This document shows, piece by piece, positions 23,344 through 31,904 of a DNA stretch of 64,000 bases. Made by a program: the position numbers and the translations under genes. This DNA is from Mycolicibacterium litorale (lineage in GTDB: Bacteria; Actinomycetota; Actinomycetes; Mycobacteriales; Mycobacteriaceae): the NCBI RefSeq assembly GCF_014218295.1, contig NZ_AP023287.1:620001-684000 (forward strand). Reading direction: 5' to 3'. Below the pieces are notes generated by a model, which saw only the letters and a list, made by a program, of their open reading frames with translations, had not been told where the DNA came from and did no database searches. Position 1 is the stretch's first letter. The number at the start of each line of letters is the position of its first letter.

Positions 23344-24603
23344 ATGCAGGCTGCTGTTCGCTCTTACGTGACGGCAGGTGTTGCCCTCGCGGGCGTCGGC
23401 GCCATCGCCCTGAGTCCGGTGGCGCCGATGCCGGACGTCGAGGTGCCGGCCATCTCGTCGTCGCCCGCGGTCGAACTCAACGCCCTGGTCAACCCGATCG
23501 AGGTGTTCGCGCCGATTTTCGAGAAGGCGTTCGAGGACGTCGGTGGGCTCGGTCAGCGGGTTTTCGCCGACCCGGCTCCGATCCTGCAGCAGATCGTGGC
23601 CAACCAGATCGCCAGTGCCCAGACGCTCGGGGAGATCGCCGGTGTCTTCGGCGAATCGTTCCGCACGGCGCTTGCGGAGGCCCCCGGACGCCTCGGGACC
23701 GCCGTCGAGCAACTGTCGGCCGGTGAGATCACCGCGGCGCTGAACACCCTGTTCGATCTCGCCATCTCGCCCGTCATCGGGCCGCTTCTCGACAGCATCT
23801 TCTCCGGCGACGGCGTCCTCCAGGACCTGGTGGGCGTACTCCAACAACCGTTCGCCAACGCGCAGAACGTGATCGGCCTGCTCGGCGACCAGGACTTCCT
23901 GCTGACCATCGGACTCGTCCCGCTGCAGACGGTGTACGCCCTCAACACGGCTGTCGGCGGAGCGGCCGAAGCGCTGCTCGCCGCCGCCGAGGCGGGCGAT
24001 CCCGAGGCGTTCGTCAACGCGATCACCGAAGGCGGCGCGGACATCACCGCGGCGGTGCTCGACCGGCTGCTCAACCCGGGCACCGCTCCGTACCGCTACG
24101 ACCAGGGCATCATCGGCGCACTCCTCAGCGCGCGCGACATGATCGCGCAGGCCCTGGGCGCACCGGCCCCGACCCGGGCCGCCGTGAAGACGGTGACGTT
24201 GGACGTCGAGACCGCGCCGGAGACCACGATCGAGTCGGATGACGTTGCCGCGGGGGATGTTTCGGCTCTGGATGCCGGCGTCGCCGCGCCGGATGCCGCG
24301 GAGCCGGCCGCGTCGGTGGACGAGGACACCGCAGCGGTCGAGGGTGGCGACGACGAGCTCGCCGACGAACCGGTGAGCGCGGTGACGAAGAGGACCGATC
24401 CACTCGACGACCTCCGCAAGGGCTTCGAAGGCGCTGTCGACGACGTCCGCAACGGCTTCAAGCACGCCGCTGCCGGCCTGGCCGGCAAGGCCGACAAGCC
24501 TGCGAAGGCGGAAACGTCCTCGGATTCCGCTGACGGATCCCCGTCCCCCTCGTCCCCGTCGTCCTCATCCGAGGGTGACTCGGCATCGGCCGACGCGCAG
24601 TAG
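23344..24603 (+). CDS. Secreted mycobacterial protein of unknown function
   Basis: A protein of 419 residues. The N-terminus (VRSYVTAGVALAGVGAIALSP) is a signal or anchor sequence typical of a recurrent mycobacterial family of exported proteins. The middle (about 50-270) is helical and rich in Ala and Leu. The last 130 residues are low-complexity: Ala/Asp/Glu-rich, then a short basic stretch, then a Ser/Pro/Asp tail. AAAGGAG 5 bases before ATG 23344 fixes the start; an open extension to 23068 has no support. A hairpin follows the stop. Function unknown. Confidence 0.75.
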   Translation: MQAAVRSYVTAGVALAGVGAIALSPVAPMPDVEVPAISSSPAVELNALVNPIEVFAPIFEKAFEDVGGLGQRVFADPAPILQQIVANQIASAQTLGEIAGVFGESFRTALAEAPGRLGTAVEQLSAGEITAALNTLFDLAISPVIGPLLDSIFSGDGVLQDLVGVLQQPFANAQNVIGLLGDQDFLLTIGLVPLQTVYALNTAVGGAAEALLAAAEAGDPEAFVNAITEGGADITAAVLDRLLNPGTAPYRYDQGIIGALLSARDMIAQALGAPAPTRAAVKTVTLDVETAPETTIESDDVAAGDVSALDAGVAAPDAAEPAASVDEDTAAVEGGDDELADEPVSAVTKRTDPLDDLRKGFEGAVDDVRNGFKHAAAGLAGKADKPAKAETSSDSADGSPSPSSPSSSSEGDSASADAQ

Positions 24604-24615
24604 CGCACGGCCGGC

Positions 24616-24648
24616 GGAACGCCCGGTCGGCGACCGGGCGGGCGTTCC
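24616..24648. terminator. Hairpin between converging genes
   Basis: GGAACGCCCGGTC, loop GGC, then GACCGGGCGGGCGTTCC: a 13-bp GC-rich stem with a 4-base bulge. There is no U-tract, but mycobacterial terminators often lack one. It lies 12 bases after one stop and 1 base before the other, so it may serve both strands. Confidence 0.6.
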
Positions 24649-24649
24649 G

Positions 24650-25108
24650 TCACCCCGGCGCCGACGGGGTCACCTCGAAGCCGCCCCGCCCGTCGATGCG
24701 GACCTCGAACAGCCGGTCGAAGCCATCGTCGAGCCGCGGCGCCCGCATCCGTTCGAGCGTGGCGAACACCCCGACGTCCGGGATGCGGGCCCGGCCGGTG
24801 CGGGCGGCGTTACGCCGTAGTGAACCGTCGACGTCGGGGAACCAGTAGGCGTCGATCTCGGCTCCGTGTGCGCGGGCGGTCTCGATGATCGGATTCCATT
24901 CCGCCGGTGACGGGTTGGTGTTGTCGACGGCCACGCTGCAGCCCTGTTCGAGTGCTTCGGCGATGAGATGCATCTGCCTCCGCTGCCGGTTGCGGTTGTG
25001 CCGGAAGGCGTCCTTGCTCACGTGGACGTGTGTGGTCGCCAGTCGCTGCCGGTAGAAGGTGGTCTTACCCGCCGCCTGCAGGCCGATGAGCACCGCGACC
25101 CGGGGCAT
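24650..25108 (-). CDS. P-loop kinase-like protein (AAA_33 / polynucleotide-kinase type)
   Basis: A protein of 152 residues with Walker A GLQAAGKTT at the very start, a VSKDAFR stretch like the DxxR acceptor region of small P-loop kinases, VAVDNTNPS as the Walker B strand, and a short basic lid with RRNAARTGRAR. This matches single-domain AAA_33 proteins related to polynucleotide 5'-kinase and zeta toxin. The substrate is unknown, and there is no antitoxin partner next to it. Last gene of a tight minus-strand operon of five; 6 bases separate it from the hydrolase gene. Confidence 0.78.
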   Translation of the reverse strand: MPRVAVLIGLQAAGKTTFYRQRLATTHVHVSKDAFRHNRNRQRRQMHLIAEALEQGCSVAVDNTNPSPAEWNPIIETARAHGAEIDAYWFPDVDGSLRRNAARTGRARIPDVGVFATLERMRAPRLDDGFDRLFEVRIDGRGGFEVTPSAPG

Positions 25109-25114
25109 GGGCGG

Positions 25115-25855
25115 CTAGTGCAGGAACCAGTCGAGCGCGCGCTGCGCGTGCGCGGCGGGAACGGTGTGGCCGTCCGGAAACTCCTCGTAGACCACCTGAT
25201 AGCCGGCCTGCTGCAACCGGGGCAGCAGCCGGCGGCTGGTCCGGTCGATCGGCAGCACGCGGTCGTCGACACCGTGCGAGATGTAGATGCCGGGCCGCCC
25301 GACCGGGTCACCGGGAGCCGTGAAGCCCGGGGAGAAGGCCAGGATGTGGGTGAACAGGTCGCCGTTGGTCATCCCCAGCGACAGGGCGTACGACGCGCCG
25401 TCCGAAAAGCCGCCCACCGCAAGGTATCCGGGGTCCACCGCGAAGCGTCTGAACACGTGCGCCAGCCCCTTGTCGATCACCGCCACGTCCGGTCCGAAGC
25501 CGCCGGCGACCACGTCCCACGTGGCCCTGCGACTGGCGGGCGCGAGGAGCAGCATCCCGGCCTCGTCGGCGAACCGGAGCAGCGGGTCGATGCCGCCCCG
25601 CGCGTCGCCGCCCGCGCCGTGCAGCATCACCACGAGCGGCGCGGGTGTTCCGGCGCGGTAACCGGCGGGCACGTACAGCAGCGCGACGCGGCCGCCGCCG
25701 ATGTCGAGTTCGTGCAGCCCCGGCGCTTCCGGTGGGAGGTCGGGCGGGCCGGGGCGGGACTGCAGGCGGCCCTCCGGGGCATCGGGACGCGCCGGATCCA
25801 CCGCGCAGGCGAGAACGAGGAGCATCAGGGCCAGCATCGGGGCGTTGCGGATCAC
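25115..25855 (-). CDS. Alpha/beta hydrolase lipoprotein (PHB depolymerase / esterase type)
   Basis: A protein of 246 residues from GTG 25855. The short signal peptide ends in a LVLAC lipobox, so it is probably a lipoprotein facing the envelope. The fold shows an oxyanion HGAGGD motif, the nucleophile elbow GGFSDGAS, and a late HGVDDRVLP with the Asp and an EFPDGHTVP with the His. This layout is that of LpqC/esterase D and PHB-depolymerase-type enzymes. Ester substrate unknown. Confidence 0.82.
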   Translation of the reverse strand: MIRNAPMLALMLLVLACAVDPARPDAPEGRLQSRPGPPDLPPEAPGLHELDIGGGRVALLYVPAGYRAGTPAPLVVMLHGAGGDARGGIDPLLRFADEAGMLLLAPASRRATWDVVAGGFGPDVAVIDKGLAHVFRRFAVDPGYLAVGGFSDGASYALSLGMTNGDLFTHILAFSPGFTAPGDPVGRPGIYISHGVDDRVLPIDRTSRRLLPRLQQAGYQVVYEEFPDGHTVPAAHAQRALDWFLH

Positions 25856-25865
25856 CCGGGCCGTA

Positions 25866-27143
25866 CTACCCGCCTGTCGCGGAGATACTCGCCTCCCGGT
25901 CGGTGCGCAGCCCGAGCAGTCGCATGCCGTGGTACACCAGCAGGGCGGCGATCGATCCGAGCGCGATGCCGGTGAACGTGAGTTCGCCTGCCTGCCAAGT
26001 GAAGTCGGCGATGCCGATGATCAGCGGAATCGCGGCGGTCATCTGGTTGACGGGCAGCGAGAAGTCGATGTGGTTGGTCAGCCAGATCCGGATGCCCAGC
26101 ACGCCGACCAACCCGTAGAGCACCACGGTCGCGCCGCCGAGCACGCCGGCCGGGGTGGCCGAGATGGCCGCGCCGATCTTCGGGCACAGCGACAGGACGA
26201 TGGCCACCACGGCGGCCACCCAGTACGCGGCCGTCGAGTACACCCGGGTGGCGGCCATGACGCCGATGTTCTCGGCGTACGTGGTGGTCGCCGATCCGCC
26301 GCCGACGCCGGCGAGGGTGGTCGCGACCCCGTCGGCGGCCAGCGCCCGGCCGATCAACGGGTCCATGTCGGTCTTCGTCATCTGACCGACCGACTTCACG
26401 TGACCGATGTTCTCGGCGATCAGCGCCACCACCGCGGGCAGGAACATCGGCAGCACGGCCAGGGAGAACGACGGCGCCTGGAAGTCGGGCAGCCCCAGCC
26501 ACGGCGCGGCGGCGATCGCCGAGGTGTCGACCTCGCCGAGCGCCAGCGCGAGCAGGTAGCCGACGACCACCGCGAGGAAGATGGCCAATCGGCCGACGAG
26601 CCCACGGAAGAACGCCAGCGTCGCCACCAGGAGGACCAGGGTGACCGTGGCGACGACCGGGCCCTGCTCGAAGTTGGCCTTCGCGGCCGGCGCCAGGTTG
26701 AACCCGATCAGCGCCACGATCGCGCCCGTCACCACCGGCGGCAGCGTGACGTCGAGCCACCGGGTGCCGACCAGGTGGACGACACCGCCGATGACGATGA
26801 GCACCAACCCGAGCGCGACGATCCCGCCGAGCGCGCTGCCGGTGCCCTCCGACGCGACCGCCGCGGTCACCGGGGCGATCACCGAGAAGCTGGAGCCCAG
26901 GTAGCTGGGCAGCCGGTTGCCGGTGATGACCAGGAACAGGATGGTCCCGATGCCGGAGAACAGCAGCGTGGTGGCGGGCGGGAAGCCGGTCAGGACCGGC
27001 ACCAGGAACGTCGCGCCGAACATCGCCACGACGTGCTGGGCGCCCAGCCCGATGGTGCGTGGCCAGCTCAGCCGCTCACCGGGGGCGACGACGAAGTGGG
27101 CGTCCGAGCGGGATTCGACGGGCTTCCACGTCAGCAGGTTCAC
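25866..27143 (-). CDS. Uracil/xanthine permease, NCS2 family
   Basis: A protein of 425 residues with about 14 helices, close to the usual NCS2 length. The family's QHVVAMFGAT segment is present near residue 37, with the Glu of SEGTGSALGG and the later AENIGHVKSVGQMT segment (Glu and Gln of the nucleobase site). A proton-coupled uracil-type transporter is likely; the exact base cannot be told. Gaps to neighbours are 10 and 6 bases. Confidence 0.9.
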   Translation of the reverse strand: MNLLTWKPVESRSDAHFVVAPGERLSWPRTIGLGAQHVVAMFGATFLVPVLTGFPPATTLLFSGIGTILFLVITGNRLPSYLGSSFSVIAPVTAAVASEGTGSALGGIVALGLVLIVIGGVVHLVGTRWLDVTLPPVVTGAIVALIGFNLAPAAKANFEQGPVVATVTLVLLVATLAFFRGLVGRLAIFLAVVVGYLLALALGEVDTSAIAAAPWLGLPDFQAPSFSLAVLPMFLPAVVALIAENIGHVKSVGQMTKTDMDPLIGRALAADGVATTLAGVGGGSATTTYAENIGVMAATRVYSTAAYWVAAVVAIVLSLCPKIGAAISATPAGVLGGATVVLYGLVGVLGIRIWLTNHIDFSLPVNQMTAAIPLIIGIADFTWQAGELTFTGIALGSIAALLVYHGMRLLGLRTDREASISATGG

Positions 27144-27149
27144 GGTTGC

Positions 27150-28397
27150 CTATCTTGCACCGCCACGGCTCCGGCGCGCGCGGCGTACGCCGTAGACCAG
27201 CGCACCGACCGCGAGCACTGCGGCGCCCGACAGCACCGACGTCCACGGCAGTGCGAATGCCACCACCAGGCATCCCACCAGTCCGACCGCCGGCACCACC
27301 CGGTGCCGGAGAGTCCACGCCGACGCGTTCGCCACCGCGTAGTAGACCAGCACCGCGAACGACGAGAACCCGATCGCCTCCCGCAGATCGACGGTCGCGG
27401 CCAGCACGGCGACGATCACACCGACCGCCACCTCCGCCCGGTGCGGGCTGCCGAACCGGCCGTGCACCGCGGCCAGCCCCACCGGCAGATGCCGGTCGCG
27501 CGCCATCGCCAGCGTGGTCCGGGAGACCCCGAGGATCAGTGCCAGCAGCGAGCCCAGTGCGGCGATCGCGGCACCGACCGCCACCACCGGCACCAGCCCG
27601 GGCACCCCCGCGGCTCGTACGGCCTCGGACAGCGGGGCTGCGGCGCCGGCCAGCCTCGCGCTGCCCAGTACGGCCAGCACGGCGACCGCCACGAGCGCGT
27701 ACACGGCCAGCGTCAGACCCAGGGCGATCGGGATGGCCCGGGGGATGGTGCGCGCCGGGTCGCGTACCTCCTCGCCGAGGGTGGCGATGCGGGCGTATCC
27801 GGCGAACGCGAAGAACAGCAGCCCCGCCGCCTGCAACACCCCGCCCACCGTCACGTCGTGCGGGACGGTCAGCCGGTCGGCAGCGGGATCACCGAGCCCG
27901 AGCGCGACCACGACCACGACGGCGAGCACGGCCAGCACGATCGCCACGATCAGGCGCGTCAGGAGGGCGGATTTGCGGATCCCGGCGTAGTTGACCGCTG
28001 TCAGCGCCACCACGGCGGCGACCGCGACCAGCCGTGAACCGTCGGGCCAGACGTAGACGCCGACCGTGAGCGCCATGGCCGCGCAGGAGGCGGTCTTGCC
28101 GGTGACGAAGCTCCACCCGGCGAGGTGGCCCCAGAACTCGCCTAGTCGCTCCCGCCCGTACACGTAGGTGCCCCCGGACTCGGGATAGCGCGCGGCGAGC
28201 CATGCCGACGACGTGGCGTTGCAGTAGGCCACGACTGCCGCGACCGCCAATCCGAGGAGCAGCCCGCCACCGGCCGCCGCGGCGGCGGGTGCCAGTGCGG
28301 TGAAGATGCCGGCCCCGATCATGGCGCCGAGTCCGATCACGATCGCGTCGGCCAGACCGAGGCGGCGTGGCAGTGCGGCACTGCCGGGTGCGGTCAC
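27150..28397 (-). CDS. APC-superfamily amino acid permease
   Basis: A protein of 415 residues with 12 predicted helices. The first is the broken helix of the LeuT/APC fold (GLGAMIGAGIFTALAPAAAA), the main substrate-binding element. FFAFAGYARIATLGEEVRDPARTIPRA in the middle is the conserved APC stretch around helices 6-7, here cited in part. Amino acid or amine substrate; specificity unknown. Shares a tight operon with the NCS2 permease. Confidence 0.88.
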   Translation of the reverse strand: MTAPGSAALPRRLGLADAIVIGLGAMIGAGIFTALAPAAAAAGGGLLLGLAVAAVVAYCNATSSAWLAARYPESGGTYVYGRERLGEFWGHLAGWSFVTGKTASCAAMALTVGVYVWPDGSRLVAVAAVVALTAVNYAGIRKSALLTRLIVAIVLAVLAVVVVVALGLGDPAADRLTVPHDVTVGGVLQAAGLLFFAFAGYARIATLGEEVRDPARTIPRAIPIALGLTLAVYALVAVAVLAVLGSARLAGAAAPLSEAVRAAGVPGLVPVVAVGAAIAALGSLLALILGVSRTTLAMARDRHLPVGLAAVHGRFGSPHRAEVAVGVIVAVLAATVDLREAIGFSSFAVLVYYAVANASAWTLRHRVVPAVGLVGCLVVAFALPWTSVLSGAAVLAVGALVYGVRRARRSRGGAR

Positions 28398-28406
28398 CCC
28401 GTGATG

Positions 28407-28742
28407 TTAGGAGGTTTCGCGATCACCGGCGAGCGCTTCGGCGTCCCGGTGGCTGACCGTCGCCACCAGCAACACCGCCACCGTGACGAGCACCCCGACG
28501 GCGATCAGCGGGATGGTCCACATCCGGCGGGCCAGTAGGGCGTCCTGGCAGGAGGTGACGTAGTCCGTGCCGCTGCCGGCGTTCTCCGCCTGGGTCAGGT
28601 TGGCGGCGAATCCGCTTCCGCAGTTGATCTGCCAGCCCCATTGGTCGTACCCGTCGATGAAGACGGGGAAGCGCAGCGCGAACAAACCTATGGCCAGCAG
28701 GATGGCGCCGGCGATCGCGATGTACCACGCGCGTGCTCGCAC
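28407..28742 (-). CDS. Small two-helix membrane protein
   Basis: A protein of 111 residues with helices at about 7-25 and 75-97, separated by a Cys-containing external loop (INCGSGFAANLTQAENAG and SCQDALLARR) with two Cys that could pair. First gene of the five-gene minus operon. GGAAGGGGG sits before its GTG start and a -10-like TAACAT (28775-28770, minus) lies about 30 bases upstream. Function unknown. Confidence 0.7.
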   Translation of the reverse strand: MRARAWYIAIAGAILLAIGLFALRFPVFIDGYDQWGWQINCGSGFAANLTQAENAGSGTDYVTSCQDALLARRMWTIPLIAVGVLVTVAVLLVATVSHRDAEALAGDRETS

Positions 28743-28852
28743 GATGCCCCCTTCCGGATCTTGTCGAATATGTTAATGGTGATTCTTCGGCTGTGGCGAG
28801 GTCTCGGAAAATCCGGGGACTCACCGTGGGGTGGTGCGCCGACGGGCAGCGT

Positions 28853-28858
28853 TAGTGT
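28853..28858 (+). promoter_or_regulatory. -10 element of the double TetR gene, leaderless arrangement
   Basis: TAGTGT ends 7 bases before ATG 28866, and no ribosome binding site is present. Confidence 0.45.
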
Positions 28859-28865
28859 GTTCGGC

Positions 28866-30113
28866 ATGGCGCCCACCCCGCCCGGCCGCGGCGACGGTGT
28901 TCGGCGCCGTCCCAAAGACCGCAAAGCCCAGATCGCCCGGGCGTCGGCCGAGGCGTTCAGCCTGCTGGGGTACCACGGCGTCAGCATGGACGCCATCGCC
29001 GCGCGGGTGGGCATCTCCGCGGCCGCGCTGTACCGGCACTACACCGGCAAGTACGAGTTGTTCCGGGACGCGGTGCTCGCGCTGGGACAGCAGTTGGTCG
29101 ACGCCACAGCGTTCGTCGACGAGGCCGCCGCCGAGGGCGCCGCCGGCGATGCGCGCGAGACCCTGGTCCACCTCGCCACCGCACTGTGCGACACCGCGCT
29201 GGCCAACCGCGAGTCCGGCGGGCTGTACCGCTGGGAGGCGCGGTACCTGCGCGGTGACGATCAGGCGACGCTGGACTCGCAGATCCGCACGGTGCACCGC
29301 CGCTTCCAGCAACCGCTGTCCGCGCTGCGGCCGGAACTCGACTCGCGGCAACGGTGGACGCTGTCGACGGCGATGATCAGTGTGCTGGGCAGCATCGTGG
29401 ACCACCGGGCCAAATTGCCCGCCGGCCAGATCCGGCCGCTGCTCGCCGACCTCGTCCTGACCTTCGTGTCCGCCGAGTTCCCCACGCTGCCCGACGCGCC
29501 GGACCCACCGGTCTTCGGCGCACCCGCGCACCGGTCGAAATACGAAGCGCTGCTTGTGGAGTCGATGCGCCTGTTCAACCAGAAGGGGTATCGCGACACC
29601 TCGATGGAGGACATCGCCGCGGCGGTCGGGATGCCGGCCTCGGGCATCTACCGGTATTTCTCCGGCAAGAGCGACATCCTCGCCGGGGCGTTCCGCCGGT
29701 CGGCCGACCGGTGGTCGGCGGAGATGTCGGCGATCCTCGACAGCACGGCCGACCGCGAAGAGGCGCTCACCCGGCTGATCGACGGCCACGTGGCACGGTC
29801 GTTCAGCGAGCCCGAACTGGACTACGTGTATTACACCGAGCGGCTCAACATGTCAGCGGCCGACCAGCAGATCCTGCGCAACCTGCAGCGGTCAACCGTG
29901 GAGACGTGGGCCGACCTGGTGGTGACGCTGCGCCCAGAATGGACTGCGGGACAAGCGCGTTTCGCGGTCTACGCGGCGATGGCGGTCACCACCGATCTGG
30001 GCCGGCTGGTGCACTACCGCAACTCGCGCTATTCGCGTGCGCTCGTCGCCGGGATGATGGATCTGGCCCTGCTCGGCCGCTACCGCTTGCGGACGGTGTT
30101 ACCCGCCAAGTAG
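28866..30113 (+). CDS. TetR-family regulator with two tandem HTH domains
   Basis: A protein of 415 residues, twice the normal TetR length. The first HTH (about 15-60) contains MDAIAARVGISAAALYRHY and is followed by a helical domain. The second HTH (about 225-275) contains MEDIAAAVGMPASGIYRYF and again has its own helical ligand-type domain. Each half is a complete TetR protomer, so one chain could fold as a pseudo-dimer. It converges with, and overlaps by 34 bases, a small membrane gene followed by a flavin monooxygenase. A role in controlling that pair or the divergent transport operon is plausible but not shown. Confidence 0.88.
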   Translation: MAPTPPGRGDGVRRRPKDRKAQIARASAEAFSLLGYHGVSMDAIAARVGISAAALYRHYTGKYELFRDAVLALGQQLVDATAFVDEAAAEGAAGDARETLVHLATALCDTALANRESGGLYRWEARYLRGDDQATLDSQIRTVHRRFQQPLSALRPELDSRQRWTLSTAMISVLGSIVDHRAKLPAGQIRPLLADLVLTFVSAEFPTLPDAPDPPVFGAPAHRSKYEALLVESMRLFNQKGYRDTSMEDIAAAVGMPASGIYRYFSGKSDILAGAFRRSADRWSAEMSAILDSTADREEALTRLIDGHVARSFSEPELDYVYYTERLNMSAADQQILRNLQRSTVETWADLVVTLRPEWTAGQARFAVYAAMAVTTDLGRLVHYRNSRYSRALVAGMMDLALLGRYRLRTVLPAK

Positions 30114-30346
30114 GCCGCGTATCCCAGCAGGCCGGCGACGCCGAGCTTGCGGGTCCTGCGGCCGGCCAACGCCAGGCCGATCACGGTCTCGAGGCCGCCG
30201 TTGGTGTAGATGTGGCGGCGCGTGTTCTGCGGGAACGCCGCCACCGTGATCGGCTCGAACAGCTGCGGACGGGCGAAATGCGCCAGCCCGGTGCCGGCGA
30301 TCGCCAGCCCGGTCAGCGTGGCGGCGCGGTTGTCCTGTTGCGGCAC
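30080..30346 (-). CDS. Small membrane protein downstream of the monooxygenase
   Basis: 88 residues from GTG 30346, which has GAGAGG just upstream; a TTG at 30367 is the alternative. It contains a TGLAHFARPQLFEP stretch and two hydrophobic segments, and resembles the small DoxX/SURF4-like proteins seen in mycobacteria. It lies 13 bases after the monooxygenase stop and overlaps the converging TetR gene by 34 bases. Confidence 0.65.
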   Translation of the reverse strand: MPQQDNRAATLTGLAIAGTGLAHFARPQLFEPITVAAFPQNTRRHIYTNGGLETVIGLALAGRRTRKLGVAGLLGYAAYLAGNTVRKR

Positions 30347-30359
30347 GGATGATCCTCTC

Positions 30360-31850
30360 TCACGCAATCTGATAGTCGCTCAGGGGGAATCGCGAGGCTT
30401 CACGGATGGCCTCGCGGGTCGACATCGGCCGCAGCAGCGACGGTTCGCCGCTGGGGTTGAAATAGTAGGACCGCGACGAGGCGCAGTTGCCCACCGTCCA
30501 CAGCGAGCTGCCGAGCGCTTCGGTCATCCGCTCGAGGTAGTGCGCGTTCGCCTCCTCGGTCACCTCGAACGTCGTGGCGCCGCGGCGGTGCATCTCGGTG
30601 AAGAGCCGGTCCATCAGCCGCATCTGGTACTCCATGGTGTTGAAGAAGTTCAGACCGAGGAATGCGTACGGGCTGGCCAGGCTGAGATAGTTCGGGAAGT
30701 AGGGCATCGACACACCCTGGTAGGCCTGAAAACGTGTGTCGCGCCACCACTTTCCGAGATTGCGGCCGTTGCGGCCGATCACCTCGATGGCCGGGAAGTT
30801 GGCCTCCCACAGGTCGAAGCCGGTGGCCAGGACCAGCGTGTCGATCTCGGTCCTGGTGCCGTCGGCGTTGACGATGCCGTCGGCTTCGACACGTTCGATC
30901 CCGTCTGCCTGCAGGTGCACATGCGGTTTGGTGAAGGTGCGGAAGTAGCTGTTGGAGAACGTCGGTCGCTTACAGCCGATGTCGTAGTCGGGGGTGAGCT
31001 TGCGCCGCAGTTCCTTGTCGCGGATCGAGATGAACTGGTGGATCTTGCACAGGTCCATCGCCGACATGTTGAGGCGCCGGAACAGCGGCACCTTGTAGTG
31101 CACGACGCCGATGTTGATCATCGCCTCGTAGATCGTGTCGGTGATCAGCCGCACCAGGCGCTGCAGCAGCGGTACGCGAGCGAACAGCCGTTTGGTGCGT
31201 TCGGAGAATCTGATGTCGACCTTGGGCGCCACCCAGATCGGGGTGCGCTGGTAGACCGTGAGGTCCCCGGCGGTCTTCGCCAGTTCGGGGATCAACTGCA
31301 CCGCGGTCGCGCCGGTGCCGATGATCGCGATCCGGCGGCCGGCCGGGTCGAAGCTGTCGTCCCAGTCGGTGGTGTGGATGACCGTGCCCTCGAAATCGGT
31401 GATGCCGGGGATGTCGGGCATGCGCGGTTGCGACAGGAAGCCCGTCGCCGTGATCAGGTAGCGGGTCGTGAGCGTCTCCCCGTCGGCGGTCGTCACCCGC
31501 CAGAGTTTGGCGTCCTCGTCCCACCGGGCGCCCTCGACGGCGGTGTTGAACCGGATGTGCCTGCGGACGTCGTACTTGTCGGCCACGTCGTCGGCGTACT
31601 GCTTGATCTCCTCGCCGGTGGAGAACAGCCGCGACCACTTGGGGTTGGGCTCGAAGAAGTAGCTGTACGTCGTGGTGGGGACATCGACGGCCAGGCCCGG
31701 ATAGTGGTTGACGTACCACGTCCCGCCCAGATCGTCCTCGCGGTCGAGGATGACGAAGTTCGCGTAGCCCAGTCGTTTGAGCTGAATCGCGGCGCCGATC
31801 CCGGCGAATCCCGCTCCCACGATGACCGCGTCGTACTGCTCCGAAGTCAT
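30360..31850 (-). CDS. Flavin-containing monooxygenase, Baeyer-Villiger type
   Basis: A protein of 496 residues of the EthA/class B flavoprotein type. It has an N-terminal FAD motif GAGFAGIGAA, the Baeyer-Villiger fingerprint FEGTVIHTTDWDD (F-x-G-x3-H-x3-W), a second nucleotide motif GTGATAVQ for NADPH, and an ATGFDLWEANF stretch near 360. It would insert oxygen into ketones or oxidise S or N atoms with NADPH and O2. Start ATG 31850. Next to a TetR regulator, as in ethA/ethR, but here the two genes converge. Confidence 0.9.
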   Translation of the reverse strand: MTSEQYDAVIVGAGFAGIGAAIQLKRLGYANFVILDREDDLGGTWYVNHYPGLAVDVPTTTYSYFFEPNPKWSRLFSTGEEIKQYADDVADKYDVRRHIRFNTAVEGARWDEDAKLWRVTTADGETLTTRYLITATGFLSQPRMPDIPGITDFEGTVIHTTDWDDSFDPAGRRIAIIGTGATAVQLIPELAKTAGDLTVYQRTPIWVAPKVDIRFSERTKRLFARVPLLQRLVRLITDTIYEAMINIGVVHYKVPLFRRLNMSAMDLCKIHQFISIRDKELRRKLTPDYDIGCKRPTFSNSYFRTFTKPHVHLQADGIERVEADGIVNADGTRTEIDTLVLATGFDLWEANFPAIEVIGRNGRNLGKWWRDTRFQAYQGVSMPYFPNYLSLASPYAFLGLNFFNTMEYQMRLMDRLFTEMHRRGATTFEVTEEANAHYLERMTEALGSSLWTVGNCASSRSYYFNPSGEPSLLRPMSTREAIREASRFPLSDYQIA

Positions 31851-31904
31851 GAGTAGACGGTACCCCAGGTATCGGTGTCGACCGGCTGCCGACCTGCCTC
31901 GCCC

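Noticed and set aside
24616..24648. Hairpin considered as an attachment site or CRISPR-like repeat
   Set aside because: It occurs once and lies between two converging stops, so a terminator is simpler. No spaced repeat array was seen anywhere in the window.
24650..25108. Zeta-toxin-type toxin-antitoxin locus
   Set aside because: The protein is short, has no antitoxin-like neighbour and is the last gene of a transport/hydrolase operon. A small P-loop kinase fits better.
25701..28037. Open frame of 778 codons on the plus strand
   Set aside because: Antisense to the NCS2 and APC permeases, both with conserved family motifs; the composition is shadow-like.
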